64,000 nucleotides of DNA from Larix kaempferi (Eukaryota; Streptophyta; Pinopsida; Pinales; Pinaceae). Below are positions 47,301 to 57,224 of this stretch, piece after piece; position 1 is the first letter of the stretch, and every line of letters starts with the position of its first letter. A model generated the notes under the pieces. It saw only the letters and a program-made list of their open reading frames with translations, searched no databases and was not told the DNA's origin. The DNA lies in the NCBI GenBank assembly GCA_027924585.1, contig BSBM01001437.1:186001-250000 (forward strand), in the 5' to 3' direction. A program made the translations under genes and the position numbers.

Positions 47301-48921
47301 TCTGATGGATTTGTGGATCAAATCTAATTTGATGTAGTTTGATTTACAGGTTTTCATGGGACATATTTCCTCCTAGGGCTTGGACGTTTTTGGTTGAAGA
47401 CACTTGGATCAAGCTTGGAATTGTAACTAGGGCAAGAATTCTCCATATGCTAAGAGGCCGCAAGCTTTGAGGTAAGTCTACAAGGTACATATTGATTTCA
47501 CTTGCTATCCATCCTATTGGTCAAAAACTACATGAAAATCAAAACCCTCATTTTTGTTTTTCTTAGATCTACTTGGATCTAGCTTGGCTTTTGAAAAGAT
47601 ATTGAAAACCCACCTCTATAGTATCCACGATGATTCGGATCTATAGTTTGGTGTGGATTGGGCTACATTTGACGCACTTTTCAAGGCATTAAACCTTCCT
47701 TTGGTAAAGTCGCCCTTCTTGGTGGTTGAGTCAAGCTAGATCTAGTACATGGGTAGGTGAGATCCCACTTGATTCATGATCCTCACATTTGATAACCTAC
47801 CCCTAGTGCTTCACTTCATTGATTTTCACCTTGTGGGCCCCATTCCTCATTTTGAGGGTTGTGCCCCACTTGGGTCAATTTGGTGATGCATGTTCAATCT
47901 CAGATCTATGGAGGTCTAGCCATTGGATGCCCTTGATTTTCAAGATCCACATTGATAATTTCCTAAACTACCCGGATCTAAACTTTGGTGGCTTTTGGAC
48001 TTGATTTGACACACTTTTCCATGCATTTAGCCCTCCTTGGGCAAAGTCACACTTCTTGGGGGTTTGAGTTGACCCACTTAGAGAAACTCGGTGTTTGAGA
48101 TCCCACTTGTTTTGGAAAGAGCACACCTTGAAACCTAAATCTAGTTTATCACTTTGTGAAGTTCTACCTTGGGGGTATCATTCCTCATTTTGGGGATTGT
48201 TATCCACTTGGGTCACTTAGTGAAACATTAGATCTAGTAAGATCTAACCATCACACCCACTTGATCTTGAAGGGCCTCCTTGGTTTGCATCTTAGGTGTC
48301 TCGATCTACCTTTTGACTCCATTTGCCCATCCATTTCAAGGCACTAGTCCACCTAAGGCAAATCGCACTTCTTGGGATTTGTGTCAATTGCTAGATCCCA
48401 TACATGGGTATCTCTAATTTCATCTTAGATCCATAGATCTACTCGTTGCATACCCCTTGGTACCATTTGCACCCTTAACTTCACCTTATGGGTCCCATTT
48501 GAACCATTTTCCATATCCCAAGGAAGTGGGTCCCACTCGTGTATTTCATGGTACTAGATCTTGTCATTTGATCTCGTTATGTGGCCTAAATCATTCATTG
48601 GTTGAAACACCAGTCATCCCTTAAGCCTCTTTCAACCATACTTAAACTTCTAGGTCCACCTAACCTTGCATTGGTTTCCGTAACTCATCTTTAACACTTC
48701 CCTAGAAACCTTTGCTTTGGTCCAATCATCTTTGATTGGCTATAGGGTCTCCCCCTTGGTCTTGATTCATCTCGATCTAAAGTGAAGAGTGCCTCGATTG
48801 TCGTGACTCCTAGCTTGCATTGGGAACCGTGGCATCTCTTGGGTCACCTCTTTAGTTGTCCATCTCCTCTACCATCCCGGATGGGATCCTATTAGGGACA
48901 ACTACAAGTTGTGTGATAACA
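44358..48921 (+). mobile_element. Solo LTR of the Gag-protease-integrase-tail retroelement family
   Basis: 4564 bp from TGCTATCACACC to GTGTGATAACA, flanked by a perfect 5-bp target duplication GATTC (44353-44357 and 48922-48926). Interior blocks match the LTRs at 6707-11547, 52739-57175 and 57225-61663. No internal-domain sequence adjoins either end, so this is a solo LTR left by recombination between the two LTRs of one insertion. It lies inside a Copia-like LTR. Confidence 0.95.
46968..46976 (+). promoter_or_regulatory. TATA box of the solo LTR
   Basis: TATATAAGG within CCTATATAAGGAGGAGACCC. The same block occurs in both tandem LTRs on the minus strand, followed by GCTCACCTTTGG.GCTCTGG. 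This places the U3/R boundary about 1.95 kb from the LTR end. Confidence 0.7.
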
Positions 48922-48973
48922 GATTCTTCACTTGCTTTTCTCAACAATATTGTGAATAGTAATATGATAATAT

Positions 48974-49854
48974 CTAAGTTGACGGGAAACTTGGGTACGG
49001 GGACGGAGACGCCACTTTTGGAAACAGGGTACTTGGGTACGTCGAGAGTAATGTATATATATATTATAAAAATAATATTATATATATATATATAAAACAT
49101 GTCATAGTCACATTATACATGCATATTTCAAATTTCTTCATAAATTATGAATCATGATTCATAATTCTAAATTCAATGATTCATTGAACAATGAACATTC
49201 ACATTGAAAATTTGAAAAATCATAGACTCATAGTAGATATCAAGTGGAAGATTGGAAATTACATAAAATTTGATAAATAATTGTACCAGGTAATTGTAAC
49301 AAATAGTCAAACTGTAATCTGAAGGTACACTTGAAATCTGATTTTAAACACCTATTTGTACTGGTATTATAGGCGATAAAAAGTTGCAAATGTAATACTG
49401 GGTTGATGTGAGTGTATTTCTTAGTATTAAATACATATGTATATTTTTTATGTACACATTTGGCAGTCAAATTATGTTCCATGAGTGTTGAACGCAAAAC
49501 CATAAAAACATTCCTTGTAAATCAATGCAAAATCAGTCTACTAGATTTGGACAATATTCAGTGGAATTTGAACAGTGTTGCAAAGTGCTTGTCATAAGTC
49601 TTGGGGGTCATTATATTTTCCCCAGTGGAATTGCATTTTGCTAAGTCGGATGTACCCGCGGAGTACCCAAACACGGGGTACAAGGTACCTAAACATGGGG
49701 TACGTCGTACCATTTAGCCTATAAGTACCCCTTTTTTATAACGGCGTCTCTGGTACGTGGCGCCGGTATGGGGTACGACAGGAGACGTACTTTACGTGTA
49801 CCCGGTACGGGTATGCGTACCCTACCCTCGGGTACAAGTACCCATGCTACATAG
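48974..49854. mobile_element. hAT-type MITE, 881 bp, GGGTAC arrays
   Basis: An 8-bp target duplication GATAATAT lies at 48966-48973 and 49855-49862. The termini CTAAGTTGACGGG and CTATGTAGCATGGG are weakly inverted-repeated. Arrays of GGGTACG/GGTACCC-like units lie at 48990-49045 and 49650-49845, with TA tracts at 49053-49096. No coding sequence. The same motif class is seen in the MITE at 42774-43489. Confidence 0.82.
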
Positions 49855-49891
49855 GATAATATGCCTTACCCTAAGGATTAGGTTCCCAACA

Positions 49892-50129
49892 ATCCCCCCC
49901 TTAATCCAAAGGGGTGTATATGAGTCCAAGCAGAGAGCTGAAATCAAGAGAAGGACAACCACAAATGGCTGAAGAAGCTCTCCGAATCAAACATTAGCAA
50001 AAGTTGAAGTCTTCTAGTAAGTGGGTGGTTTTAAGTTCACCACAAACTTGAGAACTTAGCGATAACTCTGATTCTGGCTCAATGGTCTTCTGGAACTTGG
50101 CTCCGACTCAAGTTCTTGCTCAGCGGTTC
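49892..50129 (-). other. 3' end of a Copia-like internal region
   Basis: The minus strand leads to the polypurine tract at 49892-49902. The stretch is only 238 bp and has no clear domain. It is cut off by the Ty3 LTR starting at 50130. Confidence 0.45.
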
Positions 50130-50414
50130 TGTTATGTATAAAATAATTATAAATAAATAAAGATAATAAAGAATGTAAATATATATATATATATGTATAT
50201 ATATAAATAATACAATTATTTAACTAATAATAATAAAGGAACGTTATATTAAAATGTAATAGTTGTGACTTTATGAAAAGTCAACCTAGAACACGACGAA
50301 GGCATTATATAATCAAGTCTCCCCATTGTAATAAACCAGTATCATATTTTTAATGAAAAATATATTATTCAATTCGACTACAATTTCATCCAAATTGGGA
50401 GTTTTTATACCTCA
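50130..50414 (+). mobile_element. 5' LTR of a Ty3-like element
   Basis: 285 bp from TGTTATGTATAAAATAATT to ...TATACCTCA. AT-rich, with a TATATATAT run near 50181 and AATAAA-like signals. It ends one base before a primer binding site. The start is chosen as the TG nearest the expected short LTR length and is less certain than the end. Confidence 0.65.
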
Positions 50415-50415
50415 T

Positions 50416-50426
50416 TGGTATCAGAG
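50416..50426 (+). promoter_or_regulatory. Primer binding site for initiator tRNA-Met
   Basis: TGGTATCAGAG, one base after the LTR end, matches the initiator Met tRNA 3' end complement in the same way as the site at 1742. Confidence 0.8.
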
Positions 50427-50901
50427 TGAACGGACGCCTGCACCAGCCATCGTCCAGATCTTCTATTGCTCGTTATCCGTACGTCGTCTGCCAACTAGCC
50501 ACTAGCCTACCATACGCCGTCCAACCTTCCAGTCCGCCATTTGTTGCCGCTCCCCTATCTGTCGCCCACATCATCCCGTCGTCGATCTCTCCCAGCCAGT
50601 CACGTTGTTCTCTGCAGCGCTCATCCCTCATCCATCGTCCACCACGCTACGCCCCAGTCCGCTGCCGATGCCGCATTCCCCCATTCCTTCACTGCACCGC
50701 ATCCACTCCACTCCCAATTCCCCTGCGTCTGCTCCTGCGCCCACACGGTCTGTCGTTGTCCCCACTCCATGCCCTGACCTCCCTTCACATGTGCATATTT
50801 GCACAAAAATTCCAAAATGGTAAATTGTGGCTAATTGGGAACGTACAGGTAGGAAGAATCAGTCCCGGTTCAGCACGAAGAAAGCCTCTCCAATCACGGG
50901 A

Positions 50902-51945
50902 ATGGCCGAATTCAATGCTAGGATAGAAAAACTCGATAAAAAAAGTTAACAAGAATTATGAAGTTCTAAAAGCAGAAATCGAAAAAAATAATAACGAATT
51001 GGATCAGACCGTTGCCGGAGTGAGGGAAGGCATAAACACCCTAAGAACGGAACAAAGACAAAATCTTGATAAACTTATGAATTTTATAGCCACTCTGCAT
51101 TCCTTTGTCCCCCTTCATACCAATAACCCACCTCTAGATCCTTTTAATACACCTAATCCAAGCACGCCAAAAACACCTGCCCATCAAGCAAATCCTACCT
51201 TTCAGGGGTTCCACCATTTTGACCCACCTCCCACCAGCCCAATTCCACCCACACACGGATAACAAATTAGGGTAAAATTAGAATTACCTAAGTTAGATGG
51301 TGACGAGAAGCAATGTATTGCATGGATTAATAAGGTAGAAGAATACTTTGGCATCCATAACATACATATCGACAGTGAAAAAATTAAATATGCAACCATG
51401 CAGTTGGATGGTAACGCATATAATTGGTACATGTGGTGGAAGGCTACAACGAAGGTCTGCAACTTCAACTGGAATAATTTTAAGAACGATCTTCTTAAAA
51501 GGTTCCAAAGTGTAATTGAGAAGGATCTTTTTGCTAAGATCACCCGATTACAACAGAAGGGTAGTGTAGATGAGTACACCTATAAATGGGAGGCCTTGGC
51601 AACCCGAGTCCAAGAACTCACAGATGAACAACGTCTTCAAACTTATATACATGGGCTGAAACGATGCATACAAGACGAATTAGAGATGCATAACATCACA
51701 ACTATGGAGAAGCCAAGACGTAAAGCAAAGATCATAGAGAACAAGTTTAAGAGATCTTCTCAAACGAGTTTCGATAAAGTCTACTCAAGAAAGAAACCTC
51801 CTCAATCAGCAAATGTGGGAACTTCAAAATATACGCCCCCGCATGAAAAATGGGATGAAAGAGGGAAAATGCAAGTACTACGAAGAAAAATCGGAACCCA
51901 AACATAGATGCTCCATGTTGCTGCCTAATACACACCTGGGGGGGA
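50902..51945 (+). pseudogene. Ty3-like gag, decayed and truncated
   Basis: It starts MAEFNARIEKLDKK (50902). A one-base slip in an A run at 50938-50944 shifts the frame into a coiled-coil-like part (NYEVLKAEIEKNNNELDQTV). One in-frame TAA lies at 51260. The capsid region follows: LPKLDGDEKQCIAWINKVEE, MQLDGNAYNWYMWWK, FKNDLLKRFQ and YTYKWEALATRVQELTDEQR, the usual retrotransposon Gag fold signature. A second slip leads to GKCKYYEEKSEPKHRC, a zinc knuckle of chromovirus style with its second Cys replaced by Tyr. Sequence then passes into repeat R3 at about 51935, so pol is missing. It lies 476 bp downstream of the primer binding site, as expected. Confidence 0.9.
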
Positions 51946-52738
51946 CGCAGCAAGAAACCTTCAAGCCGCTCGATGTGTCCTTGGGGGCAAGTTAGAGTCA
52001 AGTGATGTCACCTGATTACTCGACTCCTCCGTCTAGGCTACTCCTAGCGAAGCCAAGGGGGGTGGTCCCTATGAAAAGTAAATCTATGGCTTTTAAACTA
52101 TGAAACATAAAAAGCACATCTAGGAGTTAATGATGAAAATGGAAAATACTGAAAGAAAGAAACAATTGCAATTTAGTTTAAGTACAACAACACATGAGAT
52201 TAAAGCCATTCACGACATTTTGTAGATTTAAATTAAACCATGATAATGTATGATGACCCATTCACAACATTTTGTAGATTTAAATTAAACCATGATAACG
52301 TATGATGACCAGTGTCGAGATTGTAAGTATGAGGCTATTGTGTTGTGTCGTGAATGTATTGCAAAGTCTAGTCAATTTTAGATTTATTAATGAGTATTAA
52401 AGCAGTGGGTTGATTGTTCTTTTGGCCCAACTCTGAAACGCTCCTTCAAATTGGGGGTTGTGACAACTATACCAAGGGTCCAACCAGGCGAAGATAAACC
52501 TATTTACGGCAACCTGCTGACTCTATAGTTAGCCTCACTCGACCTCCCGAGTTCTTAAGATTGAAACTTTGTAGGACTTCTCTATTAAAACTAGCCACTC
52601 AAAATCCCCTTTCTGATTGACCAAATTGTTCAGACTAAGCTGCAGCAGTCAAGACCATACTCGGATCTCTCAAGCCTTGGTAAAATTTATTTAATGTGAA
52701 AAAGTGAGTTACTTAACTAATCTAAAGCCTAAGGGTCT
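51935..52738 (+). repeat. Dispersed repeat R3, plus copy
   Basis: 51935-52090 is the reverse complement counterpart of 34915-35060. It contains CTCGACTCCTCCGTCTAGGC and CCTAGCGAAGCCAAGGGG. No ORF of note. It ends at the start of the tandem LTRs. Confidence 0.6.
52208..52311. repeat. Tandem duplication 2 x 52 bp
   Basis: Copies at 52208-52259 and 52260-52311 share ACATTTTGTAGATTTAAATT and ACCATGATAA.GTATGATGACC and differ at about three positions. Confidence 0.92.
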
Positions 52739-55700
52739 TGTTATCACACAACTTGTAGTTGCCCCTAGAGGTATCCCATCCGGGACGGTAGAGGAGCTAG
52801 GCAACTAAAGAGGTGACCTAAGAGATGCCACGGTTCCCAATGCAATGTGGGAGTCACGTCAACCGAGGCACTCTTCGCTTTAAGTCAGGGTATGACCAGA
52901 CCAAGGGGGAGACCCTATACCCCAATCACAGTTGATTGGAACCAAGCAAAGGTTTCAAAGGGTGAATAAATGATGAGTTACGGAAACCAATGCAAGGCTA
53001 AGTGGACCTAATGTTTAAGGTATGGTTGAAGGTGGTATCATGGATAGTTAGTGTTTCAACCTATGTATGGTTTAGGCCACTTGATGGGGTATGATTATTA
53101 AGTATAGTACCATGTGTTTACACAAGTGGGTCTTGTTGCCTTGGGAAGTGTGAAATGGTTCTAGGTGGGCCCACAAGGTGAAGTTAAGTGTGAAGATGGT
53201 ACTATAGGCTAGATCTAGGTTAGATCTACAAGTTAGAGTTGGTTCTAGGATTACCCATGTGCTAGATCTAGGGTTTGACACTAATCCCAAGAAGTGCGCC
53301 TTGCTTGGAGAAGGACTAGTGCCTTGTTGGATGGGCTAATGGGGTCAAGAAGGATGTCAAAGTGTAGATCGGGACACCTAGAAGCCAAGTCAAGTGGTTT
53401 GGATGAGATCCAATGGTTGGATCTTGCTAGATCTAGGTTTTTGAGTGATGACCAAAAGTGGACCACAATTCCTTAAAACAAGGAATGCAATCCCCAAGGT
53501 AGATCGGGACAAAAGGATAGTCTAGACCTAGGTTTCAAGGCATGGGCATTCCAAATCCACGAAAATCTCCAACACCCACTTCCTAGAAGTGGTCCAACTC
53601 AAAACTCCAAAGGGGTGCGACTTTCTCAAGGAGAGGCAAAAAGTGGGTTTGGTGGACCAAACCAAGTCCAATGGCCACCAAAATGTAGATCCGGGGTGTT
53701 GGTACCCCGATCTATGTTCCTTCAAAGTTTCAAGTGAATCCAATGGGTAGATCTTAGTAGATCTAAGTTTTAAGGTACCAAGAAAATCAAAAGGGGGTTT
53801 CAACCCCTCAAAACATGGAGAGATGTCCACAAGGTAGTTTTCACCAAAGTGAGGATATGGGTATAGGTGATCAAGTGTCTAGATGTCAATTCAAGTGGGA
53901 TCTCACCTACCCATGTGCTAGATCCTACCCAACAAGCTTCTCTTAGGAAAATCGACTTAGGTTCAAGAAGGCTTTTTACATTGAAAAGTGTGTCAATTTT
54001 TAGCCAATCACCACCAAACTATAGATCCAACTAGGGGTGGATCCTATAGAGGTGGGTTCTTAATATCTTTTCAAATGCAAGGGTGGATCTAAGTAGATCT
54101 AAAATATACCAAAATTGGGGTTTTGATTTAATTAGGGTTTTATGACCAATGGAGATAGAATGGATGAAAGAGGCACATACCTTGTAGATCTTACCTCAAT
54201 TTGCTTATGGCCACCTTGCAAGTTGATAGCATTCTCCTATGTTTATATTCAAGAGTGAGATCCAAGTGCTCCAACCAAATCTCCCTTCTCCAAGATAGCC
54301 AAATCGTCCTCCTCCTACAAGACAAGATCAAAGAAACAAGTCAAGCAAGATGATTATGAAAATGGTAGAAAGATGTAATAGAAAGCATCAACTATGTCAC
54401 GAAGATACAATAATGATACTCCCTGTCACAAGATCAACCCAAGAGAGAATATGTGGATCCCTCCAACAATAACCCTCCAAAAGTCGCCCTCCTCTCTCCA
54501 ATTCGACTTTCCTGTCAAAAGGTTAGCAAAAACACATAGATCCACAATGATACATAGAAGAGATACTTTATATTCAATATGCAAGAGAATCCACAAGCCA
54601 AGAGAGATGTGCTCCACAAAAAATCTTCTATTCCAATATTCCAGAGCTCCAAAGGTGAGCTTTACAATGGGGGGTCTCCTCCTTATATAGGATAATAAAG
54701 ACCAAAACCCTATACCACTCTACAATACTACATCAAATGAGTGGTTGAGATTATAAGATCTCATCATACAATCAATGGCGAGGATGAATCCATAACATAA
54801 TATCACATGGATCACTCAACATAACAATAGCGCCCTCACTAAATGGTACAATGAAGGTGACGTCATCCCATAAGAGGGGTATAAAGTACAATAATCCACC
54901 TCATGATGACTAGGACAAGATAAAATAAGCACATGGTGGGGCTAGGAGGTATAAATCCTTGCTAGCTCACCCCAAGGCACAATAAAATAATAAAATATGC
55001 CCAATATAATGATAATGACCAAAACTGTCCTCAGAATCCATGACAGTCAAGCAGTAAATGTCCTCCTGTGATCAATCTGGAGATACCCACATGGTGAAAA
55101 CTGACTGGAAGATAGTGAGATCACCCTGGAAGACCTCTGTGAAAACCAAATGCCAAAACCTTGCCTCAATTGCCCAAATCGATTTCCTCAGTGACCACTT
55201 TATCCCATTTTTTAACTGCCTCGGGAACTGTGAAAGTGCCAAAACTGCCTCCTAGGGTGCTAGCGCTGTCAAACTGAGCCCACCAGGCTCTCCGGGAGGG
55301 GGGATAAATGGTAATAACAAGTGGCTGGACCACCCCCTCCATCATCAGCGCCCTAGGTGAACCGGCCTCTCGGGGCCCCTGCTGCTCAGGCTGGGAAATC
55401 AGCCCCAAATCTGGTCAACAAGTGTAAAACTGCATCAATCACTGTCAGAAGTGCCCGGATCTGAAAGATAAGTGTCTCAATGGATCCAGAAGACCCAAAT
55501 CCACTAGGAATGAGTACTCATACACCCTGGGTTGCCCTAATGGGCCAGCTGTAGGGTCCACCATATATGGACAATGTATAATCTGCTGATCTGTAATGAT
55601 AATAACCTGCTGAACTGGATCAAACATCATCTGTATCATATGTCCATCATATAATATCATCATCAAACATGTGGGACCATAAATCATCATCAATAATCAT

Positions 55701-57175
55701 CCATACATGGTCCACATCATCACGGATCCCAAGAATATATATAATCAAGGATAAATCACATCAGTAGACTAAGACAATGCTTTTTTAATCATTTCATAGC
55801 TAAGCTCAAAGTACAAATTCCGTTCAGTGGCATTAATTATATTAACATATTCCGTGGTTATAATAAATCACTTGCACCATAGTTCAAATGACAAACTCAC
55901 CCATTGGACATGGTCAAACTGCTAGTGAAGGATGAAGGCTAGGTAGCAAGGTTGGGCCAAGGGTGTGACTTGTCTAACTCAACTCAAAAATACTTTGGAC
56001 TGGGAGAGGGGGAAGCTACAAACTCTGTGTTGGACAAAAGAACACGGGGAATGGCTGTGCCTCACAGATGGATAAGTTGTTTAGAGAGTGCTTATTCAAC
56101 TTAGGCATCATGTCTACATCAAGTTGATCCAAGTTCATTAGGATCATTCAATTTATTTCCATGGCCTTTTTGGCCTACATAACCCTTCGGATTTCAGATG
56201 TGCTGAGAAGCACAACTAGTTGCAGCTTGCATCCAGGGCATGTTTTTCATATTTTCACAAGGTCAGCAATTGTTTAGATATAGCTTTTAAGAACTATTGC
56301 TTTTTGGACCTTTCTTTATACTCTTCGAGGAGTATTTTTTTAGCTTTTCATTGCTCTTGCCCTCTTTTTGTTTCCATGGGCGAATTTATTTAATTTCCAC
56401 AGGTAGAACATGAGCTTTCAGTTTTAGCCAACAACATCTCAAGTGACTAGGGGGAGTTCGAGCCAAGGCCTACAATCCAACTCACCAAAGGCAAGTTCTG
56501 TCACCAACTCAGAGCCGAGACACTGAATAAACAGGGATGCGGTCCAAACACAGAGGTAGAAAAATGGGGAAGTCCTCAGCATCAGAAAGTCAAATAAGAC
56601 AAGTCAGGGTTCAAAGTCAAACAGGAAGGTCATGTATGGATGGAGACAAGTGGATATGGAGCCTACACTAGCAGACAAAAGGTGTCGGGAAAGACCATGT
56701 CTATGTAAGGTGAAATACCAGTAAGTTTTGTTAGATGACCTAAGAGTGCAAGCAATTGTCCATTTTAAGGTTTACAGTTCATTTTAAATATTTTGCCACA
56801 TCAGGAATAATATACCAAGCACATGCTATAATCATGATTAAATCAACAAGCTAATAATCCACAGTCAGTGAGAACAATATCCATAGATCATACAACATCA
56901 TCATAATAGCAATCATCATGCATCATCTGAAACACTGCTGAAGTAAATCTCTAGGCACTGAACTGAAACTGTAATGGGAAAAGTGGTCACATCAGTCATC
57001 AAATCTGAACTCTCAAGGCTCAGCCTTGACACAAGGTCATACAATCTGAATAATGTACTGCTCTGATGATGAGTGATCCAATATATGTAGCCATGCTCTG
57101 GAATAAATGAAGCTCTGGAATGTGCAGATATCTGCTGTACAAGAATAGTAGCCCTGCTACTATGGTGTGATAACA
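52739..57175 (-). mobile_element. LTR A of the tandem pair (Gag-protease-integrase-tail family)
   Basis: 4437 bp with perfect terminal inversion (TGTTATCACA...TGTGATAACA). In element orientation it is the second, outer LTR. Its outer end (52739) abuts unrelated repeat R3. Compared with LTR B, the 52739-54100 part differs at roughly 3-4% of bases in the stretches I counted, whereas 55090-57175 is virtually identical. The TATA box complement lies at 54682-54689. Confidence 0.95.
54682..54689 (-). promoter_or_regulatory. TATA box of LTR A
   Basis: CTTATATA on the plus strand, i.e. TATATAAGGAGGAG on the minus strand, followed by the conserved GCTCACCTTTGGAGCTCTGG. The equivalent in LTR B is at 59169-59176. 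Confidence 0.7.
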
Positions 57176-57224
57176 TCTGGCTCCAGCTGGGACAAGTGCT
57201 ATAAGGGAGAGAGCGCTTGAGAAC
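57176..57224 (-). other. 49-bp internal-domain remnant between tandem LTRs
   Basis: This is the same sequence as 61664-61712, the last internal bases before the 3' LTR. One visible difference is CTATAAG versus CTCTAAG. It begins exactly at one LTR end and stops exactly at the other. Confidence 0.95.

Larger units (their letters stand above)
43767..49891 (-). mobile_element. Copia-like 3' LTR expanded by nested insertions
   Basis: On the minus strand AAGGGGGGGAT (about 49892-49902) precedes TGTTGGGAACC (49891), a polypurine tract and LTR start. The LTR ends ...GGGCAGCTTAACA at 43767, closely like the end ...GGGCACCTTACA of the LTR at 1740. It also shares an 'AATGAGAAAT' and 'GTGCTTTCAC' block with that LTR. 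Only about 300 bp belong to the LTR. The rest is a MITE (48974-49854), a solo Ty3-type LTR (44358-48921) and an ATCGGC-array element (about 43800-44180). Confidence 0.65.

Noticed and set aside
55166-55693. Two minus-strand ORFs repeated identically at 59653-60180 as a conserved gene
   Set aside because: They are in the recently duplicated LTR. The homologous stretches at about 9440-9800 and 46130-46460 do not keep the frame.
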